From: Calliopsis andreniformis
Lineage: Eukaryota > Arthropoda > Insecta > Hymenoptera > Andrenidae
Assembly: GCF_051401765.1 (NCBI RefSeq)
Contig: NW_027480440.1
Coordinates: forward strand, 558,001 to 622,000
Direction of reading: 5' to 3'
Length of the DNA: 64,000 bases
Shown here: positions 39,431-53,174 of the stretch, one piece after another
Layout: each line of letters opens with the position of its first letter
Numbering within the stretch: the first letter of the stretch is position 1
Notes under the pieces: generated by a model
Databases searched by the model: none
Told to the model about the DNA's origin: nothing
The model's input: only the letters and a program-made list of their open reading frames with translations
Program-made: the position numbers and the translations under genes

Positions 39431-40660
39431 AGATTGAGGTTTCAGGATTGAGGATTCAGGATTGTGGTTTGAGGACTGAGGATTGAGGTTTGAGGATTGA
39501 GGATTGAGGATTGAGGGTAGTGGATTGAGGACGAGGACTGAGGGTTGAGTATTGATGTTTGAGGTCTGAGGATTGAGGATTGAGGATTGGGGATTGGGGA
39601 TCTAGGATTGGAGACTGATTGTTGAGGATTGAAGATTGAGGGTTGAGGATTGAGGAATGAGGATTGAGGATTGAGGATGAGGGCTGAGGGTTGATGGTTG
39701 AGGTTTTAGGACTGAGGACTGAGGATTGGGGATTGAGAATTGAGGATTTAGGATTGAGGATTGAAGATTGAGGATTGGGTATTGAGGATTGAAGAATGAG
39801 GATTGAGGATTGAGGATTGAGGATTGAAGATTGAGGATTGGGGATTGAGGATTGAGGATTGAGGATTGAAGATTCAGGATTGGGGACTGAGTGTTGAGGG
39901 TTGAGTGATGAGAATTGATGTTTGTGGATAGAGATTTGAAGTTTGCAGATTGAATATTGCGTATGGAAAACTCTGAACTGAGGATATTCTATTGAGGATT
40001 GAGGATTGACAACTGATTGTTGAGGACTGAGGGCTGAAGATTGAGGTTTCAGGATTGAGGATTCAGGATTGTGGTTTGAGGACTGAGGATTGAGGTTTGA
40101 GGATTGAGGATTGAGGATTGAGGATATAGGATTGATGATTGAAGATTGAGGATTGAGGATTGAGGATTGAACATTGAGGATTGAGGATTGAAGATTGAGG
40201 ATTGGGTATTGAGTATTGAACATTGAGGATTGAGGATTGAGGATCGTGGATTGAGGATTCAGGATTGAGGATGAGGGCTGAGGTTTGAGGTTTGAGGTTT
40301 GAGTATTGAATCGTGAGAATTCAGGATATTCTATTGAGTATTGAGGATTGAGGATTGAGGATTGAGGATGGAGGAGTGAGGATGAGAGCTGTGCGTTGAG
40401 GATTGAGGTTTGAGGACTGTGGACTGAGGATTGAGGATTGAGAATTGAGAATTGAGGATTGAGTATTGAAGATTGAGAATTGAGGATTGAAGGTTGACGA
40501 TTGAGGAATGAGGATTGAGGATTGAGGATGAGGGCTGAGGGTAGATAGTTGAGGTTTTAGGACTGAGGACTGAGGATTGAGGATTGAGGATTGAGGACTG
40601 AGGATTGAGGACTGAAGATTGAATATTGATGATTGAAGATTGAGGATTGAGGATTGAGGG
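39430..40660 (+). repeat. Mixed cassettes with type A and D islands
   Basis: A type A island (39,983) and a type D island (40,325) sit 342 bases apart. The left part resembles about 37,190-38,000. A GGATATAGGATTG variant near 40,123 recurs near 47,056. No gene is visible. Confidence 0.65.
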
Positions 40661-41010
40661 CTGTGGATTGAGGACGAGGACTGAGGGTTGAGTATTGATG
40701 TTTGAGGTCTGAGGATTGAGGATTGAGGATTGAGAATTGAGGATTGAGGATTGAGGATTCAAGATTGAGGATTGGGTATTGAGGATTGAAGAATGAGGAT
40801 TGAGGATTGAGGATTGAGGATTGAGGATTGAAGATTGAGCATTGAGGATAGAAGATTGAGAATTGAGGAATGAGGATTGAGGATTGAGGATTGAGGATTG
40901 AGGATCGAGGATTGAAGATTGAGTATTGAGGATTGAATATTGAGGATTGTGGATTGAGGATTGAGGATTGAAGATTCAGTATTGAGGATTGAAGATTGAG
41001 GATTGGGGAT
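40660..41010 (+). repeat. Short cassette shared three ways
   Basis: A GATTCAAGATTG landmark at 40,756 recurs at 52,866 and 61,574, with the same following order of AGCATTG, GATAGAAG and GGATCGAGG variants over roughly 0.3 kb. The surroundings differ at each site, so this is a dispersed rather than tandem repeat. Confidence 0.72.
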
Positions 41011-41699
41011 TGAGGATTGAGGATTGAAGATTGAGGACTGAGGATTGAGGAAAGAGGATTGAGGATTGAGGATTGAGGATTGAGGATTGAAGATTGTGGA
41101 TTGGGTATTGAGGATTAAACATTGAACATTGAGGATTGAGGATTGAGGATTGAGGATTGAGGATTGAAGATTGAATATTGATGATAGAAGATTGAGGATT
41201 GAGGATTGAGGATTGAGGATTGACGATTGAGGACTGAGTATTGAGGATTGAAAATTGAGGATTGAGGATTGAGGATTGAAGATTCTGTATTGAGGATTGA
41301 AGATTGAGTATTGAGAATTGAGGATTGAGGATTGACTATGAGGGCTGAGGGTTGAGGATTGCGGTTTGAGGACTGAGGCTTGAGGATTGAGGATTGAGGA
41401 TTGAGGATTGAAGATTGAGTATTGAGGTTTGAAGACTGACGATTGAGGGTTGAGGATTGAGGATTGAGGATTGAGGATTGACAATTGATTGTTGAGGACT
41501 GAGGGCTGAAGATTGAGGATTCAGGATTGAGAATTGAGAATTGAGGATGGGGACTGAGGGTTGAGGATTGAGGTTTGAGGAACGAGGATTGAGGATTGAG
41601 GATTGAGGGCAGAGGATTGACGATTGAGTATTAAGGATTGAGGATTGATGACTGACGATTGAGAATTGAGGATTGATGATTGCGGATTGAGGATTGAAG

Positions 41700-42540
41700 A
41701 TTGAGGATTGGGGACTGAGTGTTGAGGGTTGAGTGATGAGAATTGATGTTTGTGGCTAGAGATTTGAAGTTTGCAGATTGAATATTGCGTATGGAAAACT
41801 CTGAACTGAGGATATTCTATTGAGGATTGAGGATTGACAACTGATTGTTGAGGACTGAGGGCTGAAGATTGAGGTTTCAGGATTGAGGATTCAGGATTGT
41901 GGTTTGAAGACTGAGGATTGAGGTTTGAGGATTGAGGATTGAGGATTGAGGATTGAGGATTGAGTATTGAAGATTGAGGATTGGGGATTGAGGATTGAGG
42001 ATTGAGGATTGAAAATTAAGGATTGGGGATTGAGGATTGACGATTGAGGATTGAGTATTGAGGATTAAGAATTGAGGATTGAGGATTGTGGACTGAGAGC
42101 TGAGGGTTGAGTGATGGGAATTGATGTTTGTGGATAGAGATTTAAAGATTGCAGATTGAGTATTGAGTATTGAAAACTGTGAATTGATGATATTCTATTG
42201 AGGATTGAGAATTGACAACTGATTGTTGAGGATTTCGGTCTGAAGATTGAGGATTCAGGATAGAGGATTCAGGATTGAGGTTTGAGGACTGAGGATTGAG
42301 GATTGGCTATTGCGGATTGAACATTGAGGATTGAGGATTGAGGATTGAGGACTGAGGATTGAGGACTGAAGATTGAATATTGATGATTGAAGATTGAGGA
42401 TTGAGGATTGAGGGCTGTGGATTGAGGACGAGGACTGAGGTTTGAGTATTGATGTTTGAGGTCTGAGGATTGAGGATTGAGGATTGAGAATTGAGGATTG
42501 TGGATTGAGGATACAAGATTGAGGATTGGGTATTGAGGAT
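41700..42540 (+). repeat. Two-island cassette shared with 53 kb and 58 kb
   Basis: Islands at 41,811 (A) and 42,189 (A-prime) recur at 53,286 and 53,664, both at an offset of 11,475. The second half recurs again at about 58,340-58,810 (42,189, 53,664 and 58,474). All copies share a GATTGGCTATTGCG string and a GGATACAAGATTG variant. Confidence 0.8.
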
Positions 42541-42589
42541 TGAAGAATGAGGATTGAGGATTGAGGATCGAGGATTGAGGATTGAGGAT

Positions 42590-43245
42590 TGAGGATTGAA
42601 GATTGGGTACTGAGTGTTGAGGGTTGAGTGATGAGGATTGATGTTTGTGGATAGAGATTCGAAGATTGCAGATTGAGAATTTAGTGTTGGAAGCTGTGAA
42701 TTGATGATATTCTATTGAGGATTGAGGATTGACAACTGATTGTTGAGGTCTGAAGTCTGAAGGTTGAGGACTGAGGATTGAGTACTCAGGATTGAGGTTT
42801 GAGGACTGAGGATTGAGGATTGAGGATTGAGGCTTGAGGATTGAGGATTGAGGATTGAAGATTGAGGATTGTGGATTGAGGATTGAGGATTGAGGATTGA
42901 AGATTGAGTATTGGGGACTGAGTGTTGAGGGTTGAGTGATGAGAATTGATGTTTGTGGATAGAGATTTGAAGATTGCAGATTGAGTATTGCGTATGGAAA
43001 ACTCTGAACTGAGGATATTCTATTGAGGATTGAGGATTGACAACTGATTGTTGAGGACTGACGGCTGAAGATAGAGGTTTCAGGATTGAGGATTCAGGAT
43101 TGTGGTTTGAGGACTGAGGATTGAGGTTTGAGGATCGAGGATTGAGGATTGAGGATTGAGGATTGAGGATTGAAGATTGAGGATTGAGGATTGAGGAATG
43201 AACATTGAGCATTGAGGATTGAGGATTGAAGATTGAGGATTGGGT
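42590..43245 (+). repeat. Two-island cassette, copy 2
   Basis: Counterpart of 28,700-29,345, with islands at 42,706 and 43,014. It lies directly between the 41.7 kb cassette and cassette C copy 2, so it has a different neighbourhood from copy 1. Confidence 0.75.
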
Positions 43246-43344
43246 ATTGAGGATTGAACATTGAGGATTGAGGATTGAGGATCGAGGATTGAAGATTGAG
43301 GATTGGGGATTGAGGATTGAGGATTGAGGATTGAAAATTAAGGA

Positions 43345-46300
43345 TTGAGGAATGAGGATTGAGGATTGAGGATTGAGGATTGAGGATTGAAGATTGATTA
43401 TTGAGGATTGAAGATTGAGGATTGAGTATTGAGGATTGAGGATTGAGGATTGAATATTGAGGATTGGGGATTGAGTGTTGAGGGTTGAGTGATGAGAATT
43501 AATGTTTGTGGATAGAGATTTCAAGATTGCAGATTGAGCATCGAGTATTGAAAACTGTGAATTGAGGATATTCTATTGAGGATTAAGGATTGACAATTGA
43601 TTGTCGAGGACTGAGGGCTGAAGATTGAGGATTCAGGATTGAGGATTCAGAATTGAGGTTTGAGGACTGAGGATTGAGGATTGAATATTGAGTGTTGAGG
43701 ATTGAAGATTGAGGATTGAGGATTGAGGATGGAGGATTGAAGAAAGAGGACTGAGTGTTGAGGATTGAGTGTTGAGAATTGATGTTTGAGGGTTGAGATT
43801 TCATTATTGATTTTTGTGGATTGAGTATTGAACGATGAGAATTCAGGGTATTCTATTGAGTATTGAGAATTGAGGATTGATGGTTGAATATTGAGGATTG
43901 ATAGTTGAGGGTTGTGTGTTGAATACTGAGGATTGAGGATTGAGGATTGAGGATTTAGAATTGAGGATTAAGGATTGAAGATTGAGGATTGGGGATTGAG
44001 GATTGACGATTGAGGATTGAGTATTGACGATTGAGAATTGAGGGTTGAGGATTGAAGATTGAGTATTGAGGATTGAAGACTGAGGATTGAGGATTGGGGA
44101 TTGAGGATTGAGGACTGAGGATTGAGGATTGAGGATTGATCATTGAGGATTGAGGACAGAGGATTGAGGTTTGAGGATTGACGATGAGGGCTGAGGGCTG
44201 AGGATTGAGGTTTGAGGTCTGAGGACTGAGGATTGAGGATTGAGAATTGAGGATTGAGGATTGAGGATTGAAGATTGAGTATTGGGGACTGAGTGTTGAG
44301 GGTTGAGTGATGAGAATTCATGTTTGTGGATACAGAATTGAAGATTGCAGATTGAGTATTGCGTATGGAAAACTCTGAACTGAGGATATTCTATTGAGGA
44401 TTGAGGATTGACAACTGATTGTTGAGGACTGAGGGCTGACGATTGAGGTTTCAGGATTGAGGATTCAGGACTGTGGTTTGAGGACTGAGGATTGAGGTTT
44501 GAGGATTGAGGATTGAGGATTGAGGGTTGAGGATTGAAGATTGAGGATTGATGATTGAGGATTGAACATTGAGGATTGAGGATTGAGGATTGAGAATTGA
44601 GGATTGAAGGTTGAGGATTGAGGATTGAGGGTTGAGGATTGAGGATTGACTATGAGGGCTGAGGTTTGAGGATTGAGGTTTGAGGACTGAGGACTGGGGA
44701 TTGAGGATTGAGAATTGAGGATTGACGATTTAGGATTGAAGATTGAGGACTGGGTATTGAGGATAGAAGAATGGGGATTGAGGATTGAGGATTGAGGATT
44801 GAGGATTGAAGATTGAGTATTGAGGTTTGAAGACTGACGATTGAGGGTTGAGGGTTGAGGATTGAGGATTGAGGATTGACAATTGATTGTTGAGGACTGA
44901 GGGCTGAAGATTGAGGATTCAGGATTGAGAATTGAGAATTGAGGATGGGGACTGAGGGTTGAGGATTGAGGTTTGAGGAACGAGGATTGAGGATTGAGGA
45001 TTGAGGGCAGACGATTGACGATTGAGTATTAAAGATTGAGGATTGATGACTGACGATTGAGAATTGAGGATTGATGATTGCGGATTGAGGATTGAAGATG
45101 GAGTATTGAGGATTGAATATTGATGATTGAGGATTGAGGGTTGAGGATTGAAGATTGAGAATTGAGGATTGAGGTTTGAAAATTGAGTATTGACGATTGA
45201 AGATTGAGGATTGAGGATAGAGGATTGGAGATTGAGGACTGAGTGCTGAGGGTTGTGTGATGAGCATTGATGTTTGTGGGTGGTGATTTGAAGATTGAAC
45301 ATTGAGGATTGAGTGTTGAAAACTAAGAATTCAGGATATTCTGCTGAGTATTGAGAATTGAGTATTGATGGTTGAGTATTGAGGATTGATGGTTGAGCGT
45401 TGTGTGTTGAATATTGAGGATTGGCGGATTGAGTATTGAAGATTGAGGACTGAGGACTGAGGATTGAGTATTGAGGATTGAGGTTTGAGTATTGATGATT
45501 CAGGAATGAAGTTTGAGTATTGATGATTGAAGATTGCGGATTGATTATTAAGGGTTGATGATTGAGGGCGAGGACTGAGGGTTGAGGATTGAGGACTGAG
45601 CGTTGAGGATTGAGGATTGAGCATTGAGGATTGAAGATTGAGGACTAGGGATTGAGGATTGAAGATTGAGGATTAAGGATTCAGGATTGGGGATTGGGGA
45701 TCTAGCATTGGAGACTGATTATTGAGGATTGAAGATTGAGGGTTGAGGATTGAGGATCGAGAATTGAGAATTGAAGATTGAGGATAGAGGATTGAGGATT
45801 GAGGATTGAGGATTGAAGATTGAGGATTGGGGATTGAGGATTGTCGATTGAGGATTGAGTATTGAGGATTGAGAATTGAGGATTGAGGATTGAAGATTGA
45901 GTATAGAGGATTGACGGTTGAGGATTGAGAATTGAGGTTTGCGGATTGACGATGAGGGCTGAGGGTTGAGGACTGAGGATTGAGGACTGAGGACTGAGGA
46001 TTGAAGATTGAGGATTGGGGACTGAGTGTTGAGGGTTGAGTGATGAGAATTGATGTTTGTGGATAGAGATTTGAAGTTTGCAGATTGAATATTGCGTATG
46101 GAAAACTCTGAACTGAGGATATTCTATTGAGGATTGAGGATTGACAACTGATTGTTGAGGACTGAGTGCTGAAGATTGAGGTTTCAGGATTGAGGATTCA
46201 GGATTGTGGTTTGAGGACTGAGGATTGAGGTTTGAGGATTGAGGATTGAGGATTGAGGATTGAGGATTGAGGATTGAAGATTGAGGATTGAGGATTGAGG

Positions 46301-47050
46301 ATTGAACATTGAGGATTGAGGATTGAAGATTGAGGATTGGGTATTGAGGATTGAACATTGAGGATTGAGGATTGAGGATCGTGGATTGAGGATTGAGGAT
46401 TGAAGATTGAATATTGATGATTGAAAATTGAGGATTGAGGATTGAGGGTAGTGGATTGAGGACGAGGACTGAGGGTTGAGTATTGATATTTGAGGTCTGA
46501 GGATTGAGTATTGAGGATTGGGGATTGGGGATCTAGGATTGGAGACTGATTATTGAGGATTGAAGATTGAGGGTTGAGGATTGAGGAATGAGGATTGAGG
46601 ATTGAGGATGAGGGCTGAGGGTTGATGGTTGAGGTTTTAGGACTGAGGACTGAGGATTGAGGATTGAGAATTGAGGATTTAGGATTGAGGATTGAAGATT
46701 GAGGATTGGGTATTGAGGATTGAAGAATGAGGATTGAGGATTGAGGATTGAGGATTGAAGATTGAGGATTGGGTATTGAGGATTGAGGATTGAGGATTGA
46801 AGATTCAGGATTGGGGACTGAGTGTTGAGGGTTGAGTGATGAGAATTGATGTTTGTGGATAGAGATTTGAAGTTAGCAGATTGAATATTGCGTATGGAAA
46901 ACTCTGAACTGAGGATATTCTATTGAGGATTGAGGATTGACAACTGATTGTTGAGGACTGAGGGCTGAAGATTGAGGTTTCAGGATTGAGGATTCAGGAT
47001 TGTGGTTTGAGGACTGAGGATTGAGGTTTGAGGATTGAGGATTGAGGATT
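43345..47050 (+). repeat. Cassette C, copy 2
   Basis: Second copy of the 3.7 kb block, with six islands at the same relative positions as copy 1. Its left flank shares a GAAAATTAAGGATTG string with copy 3 (about 50,240) but not with copy 1. Copies 2 and 3 therefore share a longer left extension. Confidence 0.87.
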
Positions 47051-48714
47051 GAGGATATAGGATTGATGATTGAAGATTGAGGATTGAGGATTGAGGATTG
47101 AACATTGAGGATTGAGGATTGAAGATTGAGGATTGGGTATTGAGTATTGAACATTGAGGATTGAGGATTGAGGATCGTGGATTGAGGATTCAGGATTGAA
47201 GATTGAATATTGATGATTGAAAATTGAGGATTGAGGATTGAGGGTAGTGGATTGAGGACGAGGACTGAGGGTTGAGTATTGATGTTTGAGGTCTGAGGAT
47301 TGAGGATTGAGGATTGAGAATTGGGGATTGAGGATTGAGGATTGAAGATTGAGGATTGGGTATTGAGGGTAGTGGGTTGAGGACGAGGACTGAGGGTTGA
47401 GTATTGATGTTTGAGGTCTGAGGATTGAGGATTGAGGATTGAGAATTGTGGATTGACGATTGAGGATTGAGGATGAGGGCTGAGGTTTGAGGTTTGAGGT
47501 TTGAGTATTGAATCGTGAGAATTCAGGATATTCTATTGAGTATTGAGTGTTGAGGATTGAGGATTGAGGATGGAGGAGTGAGGATGAGAGCTGTGCGTTG
47601 AGGATTGAGGTTTGAGGACTGCGGACTGAGGATTGAGGATTGAGAATTGAGAATTGAGGATTGAGTATTGAAGATTGAGAATTGAGGATTGAAGGTTGAG
47701 GATTGAGGAATGAGGATTGAGGATTGAGGATTGAGGATTGAAGATCGAAGATTGAGGATTGGGTATTGAGGATTGAACATTGAGGATTGAGGATTGAGGA
47801 TTGAGGATTGAGGATTGAGGATTGAAGATTGAATATTGATGATAGAAGGTTGAGGATTGAGGATTGAGGATTGAGGATTGACGATTGAGGACTGAGTATT
47901 GAGGATTGAAAATTGAGGATTGAGGATTGATGATTGAAGATTCAGTATTGAGGATTGAAGATTGAGTATTGAGAATTGAGGATTGAGGATTGACTATGAG
48001 GGCTGAGGGTTGAGGATTGCGGTTTGATGACTGAGGACTGGGGATTGAGGATTGAGAGTTGAGGATTGAAGATTTAGGATTGAAGATTGAGGACTGGGTA
48101 TTAAGGATTGAAGAATGAGGATTGAGGATTGAGGATTGAGGATTCAGAATTGAGGTTTGAGGTCTGAGGATTGAGGATTGAGGATTGAAGATTGAGTATT
48201 GAGGATTGAAGATTGAGGATTGAGGATTGAGGATTGACGATTGAGGATGAGGTCTGAGGATTGACGATTGAAGATTGAGTTGAGGATTGAAGATTGATGA
48301 TTGAGTGTTGAGGATTGAAGATTGAGGAATGAGGATTGAGGATTGAGGATTGAGGATTGAGGATTGAAGATTGAGGATTGGGGATTGAAGATTGAGTATT
48401 GAGTATTCAAGATTGAGGATTGATGACTGAGGATTGAGGATTGAGGACTGATGATTGCGGATTGAGGATTGAAGATTGAGTATTGAGGATTGAATATTGA
48501 GGATGGAGGATTGAGTATTGAGGATTGAAGATTGAGTATTGAGGATTGAAGATTGAGGATTGAGGATTGAGGATTGAGGATTGAGGATTGAGGATTGAGG
48601 ATTGAGGATTGGGGATTGAGGATTGAGGATTGAAGATTGAGGATTGGGTATTGAGGATTGAAGAATGAGGACTGAGGATTGAGGATTGAGGATTGAGGAT
48701 TGAAGATTGAGTAT

Positions 48715-49365
48715 TGAGGGTTGACGGTTGAGGATTGAGAATTGAGGTTTGATGATTCACGATGAGGGCTGAGGGTTGAGGAATGAGGATTGAGGACAGA
48801 GGACTGAGGATTGAGTGTTGAGGATTGACGGCTGAGGATTGTGAATTGAGGATTGAGGATTGAGGATGAGGGCTGGGGTTTGAGGTTTGATGTTTGAGTA
48901 TTGAATCGTGAGAATTCAGGATATTCTCTTGAGTATTGAGGATTGAGGAATGAGGATTGCGGATTGAGGATCAGGGCTGAGGGTTGATGGTTGAGGTTTT
49001 AGGACTGAGGACTGAGGATTTAGGATTGAGAATTGAGGATTTAGGATTGAGGATTGAAGATTGAGGATTGGGTATTGAGGATTGAAGGTTGAGTATTGAG
49101 GATTGAAGATTGAGGATTGAGGATTGAGGATTGAACATTGAGGACTGAGTGTTGAGGGTTGAGTGATGAGAATTGATGTTTGTGGATAGAGATTTGAAGA
49201 TTGCAGATTGAGTATTGTGTATCGAAAACTGCGAATTGAGGTTATTCTATTGAGGATTGAGGATTGTCACCTGATTGTTGAGGACTGAGGGCTGAAGATT
49301 GAGGTTCCAGGATTGAGGATTCAGGATTGTGGTTTGAGGACTGAGGATTGAGGTTTGAGGATTGA
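48715..49365 (+). repeat. Cassette F, copy 2
   Basis: This repeats the variant order of 25,865-26,530, including both islands (48,920 and 49,241). A small island variant, ATATTCTCTTGAG, is specific to this copy. The GGTTATT island recurs once more at 63,161 in a different surrounding. Confidence 0.77.
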
Positions 49366-50254
49366 GGATTGAGGATTGAGGATTGAGGATTGAGGATTGA
49401 GGATTGAGGACTGAGGATTGAGGAATGAACATTGAGCATTGAGGATTGAGGATTGAAGATTGAGGATTGGGTATTGTGGATTGAACATTGAGGATTGAGG
49501 ATTGAGGATCGAGGATTGAGGATTGAGGATTGAGGATTGAAGATTGAATATTGATGATTGAAGATTGAGGATTGAGGATTCAGGGTAGTGGATTGAGGAC
49601 GAGGACTGAGGGTTGAGTATTGATGCTTGAGGTCTGAGGATTGAGGATTGAGGATTGAGAATTGGGGATTGAGGATTGAGGATTGAAGATTGAGGATTGG
49701 GTATTGAGGATTGAAGAATGAGGACTGAGGATTGAGGATTGAGGATTGAGGATTGAAGATTGAGTATTGAGGATTGACGATTGAGGATTGAGGATGAGGG
49801 CTGAGGTTTGAGGTTTGAGGTTTGAGTATTGAATCGTGAGAATTCAGGATATTCTATTGAGTATTGAGGATTGAGGATTGAGGATTGAGGATGGAGGAGT
49901 GAGGATGAGAGCTGTGCGTTGAGGATTGAGGTTTGAGGACTGTGGACTGAGGATTGAGGATTGAGAATTGAGAATTGAGGATTGAGTATTGAAGATTGAG
50001 AATTGAGGATTGAAGGTTGAGTATTGAGGAATGAGGATTGAGGATTGAGGATGAGGGCTGAGGGTGGATGGTTGAGGTTTTAGGACTGAGGACTGAGGAT
50101 TGAGGATTGAGAATTGAGGATTTAGGATTGAGGATTGAAGATTGAGGATTGGGTATTGAGTATTGAAGAATGATGATTGAGGATTGAGGATTGAGGATTG
50201 AAGATTGAGGATTGGGGATTGAGGATTGAGGATTGAGGATTGAAAATTAAGGAT

Positions 50255-52682
50255 TGAGGAATGAGGATTGAGGATTGAGGATTGAGGATTGAGGATTGAA
50301 GATTGATTATTGAGGATTGAAGATTGAGGATTGAGTATTGAGGATTGAGGATTGAGGATTGAATATTGAGGATTGGGGATTGAGTGTTGAGGGTTGAGTG
50401 ATGAGAATTAATGTTTGTGGATAGAGATTTCAAGATTGCAGATTGAGCATCGAGTATTGAAAACTGTGAATTGAGGATATTCTATTGAGGATTAAGGATT
50501 GACAATTGATTGTCGAGGACTGAGGGCTGAAGATTGAGGATTCAGGATTGAGGATTCAGAGTTGAGGTTTGAGGACTGAGGATTGAGGATTGAATATTGA
50601 GTGTTGAGGATTGAAGATTGAGGATTGAGGATTGAGGATGGAGGATTGAAGAAAGAGGACTGAGTGTTGAGGATTGAGTGTTGAGGATTGATGTTTGAGG
50701 GTTGAGATTTGATTATTGATTTTTGTGGATTGAGTATTGAACGATGAGAATTCAGGGTATTCTATTGAGTATTGAGAATTGAGGATTGATGGTTGAATAT
50801 TGAGGATTGATAGTTGAGGGTTGTGTGTTGAATACTGAGGATTGAGGATTGAGGATTGAGGATTTAGAATTGAGGATTGAGGATTGAAGATTGAGGATTG
50901 GGGATTGAGGATTGACGATTGAGGATTGAGTATTGACGATTGAGAATTGAGGGTTGAGGATTGAAGATTGAGTATTGAGGATTGAAGATTGAGGATTGAG
51001 GATTGGGGATTGAGGATTGAGGACTGAGGATTGAGGATTGAGGATTGATCATTGAGGATTGAGGACAGAGGATTGAGGTTTGAGGATTGACGATGAGGGC
51101 TGAGGGTTGAGGATTGAGGTTTGAGGTCTGAGGACTGAGGATTGAGGATTGAGAATTGAGGATTGAGGATTGAGGATTGAAGATTGAGTATTGGGGACTG
51201 AGTGTTGAGGGTTGAGTGATGAGAATTCATGTTTGTGGATACAGATTTGAAGATTGCAGATTGAGTATTGCGTATGGAAAACTCTGAACTGAGGATATTC
51301 TATTGAGGATTGAGGATTGACAACTGATTGTTGAGGACTGAGGGCTGACGATTGAGGTTTCAGGATTGAGGATTCAGGACTGTGGTTTGAGGACTGAGGA
51401 TTGAGGTTTGAGGATTGAGGATTGAGGATTGAGGGTTGAGGATTGAAGATTGAGGATTGATGATTGAGGATTGAACATTGAGGATTGAGGATTGAGGATT
51501 GAGAATTGAGGATTGAAGGTTGAGGATTGAGTATTGAGGGCTGAGGTTTGAGGATTGAGGTTTGAGGACTGAGGACTGGGGATTGAGGATTGAGAATTGA
51601 GGATTGACGATTTAGGATTGAAGATTGAGGACTGAGTATTGAGGATAGAAGAATGAGGATTGAGGATTGAGGATTGAGGATTGAGGATTGAAGATTGAGT
51701 ATTGAGGTTTGAAGACTGACGATTGAGGGTTGAGGATTGAGGATTGAGGATTGAGGATTGACAATTGATTGTTGCGGACTGAGGGCTGAAGATTGAGGAT
51801 TCAGGATTGAGATTTGAGAATTGAGGATGGGGACTGAGGGTTGAGGATTGAGGTTTGAGGAACGAGGATTGAGGATTGAGGATTGAGGGCAGACGATTGA
51901 CGATTGAGTATTAAAGATTGAGGATTGATGACTGACGATTGAGAATTGAGGATTGATGATTGCGGATTGAGGATTGAAGATTGAGTATTGAGGATTGAAT
52001 ATTGAGGATTGAGGATTGAGGGTTGAGGATTGAAGATTGAGAATTGAGGATTGAGGTTTGAAAATTGAGTATTGACGATTGAAGATTGAGGATTGAGGAT
52101 TGAGGATTGGAGATTGAGGACTGAGTGCTGAGGGTTGTGTGATGAGCATTGATGTTTGTGGGTGGTGATTTGAAGATTGAACATTGAGGATTGAGTGTTG
52201 AAAACTAAGAATTCAGGATATTCTGCTGAGTATTGAGAATTGAGTATTGATGGTTGAGTATTGAGGATTGATGGTTGAGCGTTGTGTGTTGAATATTGAG
52301 GATTGGCGGATTGAGTATTGAAGATTGAGGACTGAGGACTGAGGATTGAGTATTGAGGATTGAGGATTGATAATTGATGATTCAGGAATGAAGTTTGAGT
52401 ATTGATGATTGAAGATTGCGGATTGATTATTAAGGGTTGATGATTGAGGGCGAGGACTGAGGGTTGAGGATTGAGGACTGAGCGTTGAGGATTGAGGATT
52501 GAGCGTTGAGGATTGAAGATTGAGGACTAGGGATTGAGGATTGAAGATTGAGGATTAAGGATTGAGGATTGGGGATTGGGGATCTAGCATTGGAGACTGA
52601 TTATTGAGGATTGAAGATTGAGTGTTGAGGATTGAGGATCGAGAATTGAGAATTGAAGATTGAGGATAGAGGATTGAGGATT
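50255..52682 (+). repeat. Cassette C, copy 3 (chimeric)
   Basis: The left half follows copy 2 at an offset of 6909 (islands 50,476, 50,756 and 51,294). After about 51,530 the offset falls by 27 bases, because a GACTATGAGG-containing piece is absent. The right half then follows about 37,805-39,070 (island 52,217 against 38,593, with the shared GATAATTGATG variant). This copy is best read as a recombinant between two HOR types. It ends near 52,682. Confidence 0.78.
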
Positions 52683-53174
52683 GAGAATTGAGGATTGAGG
52701 ATTGCAGATTGAGTATTGAGGATTGACGGTTGAGGATTGAGAATTGAGGTTTGAGGATTGACGATGAGGGCTGAGGGTTGAGGATGAGGACTGAGGGTTG
52801 AGTATTGATGTTTGAGGTCTGAGGATTGAGGATTGAGGATTGAGAATTGAGGATTGAGGATTGAGGATTCAAGATTGAGGATTGGGTATTGAGGATTGAA
52901 GAATGAGGATTGAGGATTGAGGATTGAGGATTGAGGATTGAAGATTGAGCATTGAGGATAGAAGATTGAGAATTGAGGAATGAGGATTGAGGATTGAGGA
53001 TTGAGGATTGAGGATCGAGGATTGAAGATTGAGTATTGAGGATTGAATATTGAGGATTGTGGATTGAGGATTGAGGATTGAAGATTCAGTATTGAGGATT
53101 GAAGATTGAGGATTGAGGATTGAGGATTGAGGATTGAGGATTGAGGTTTGAGGTCTGAGGATTGAGGATTGTAG

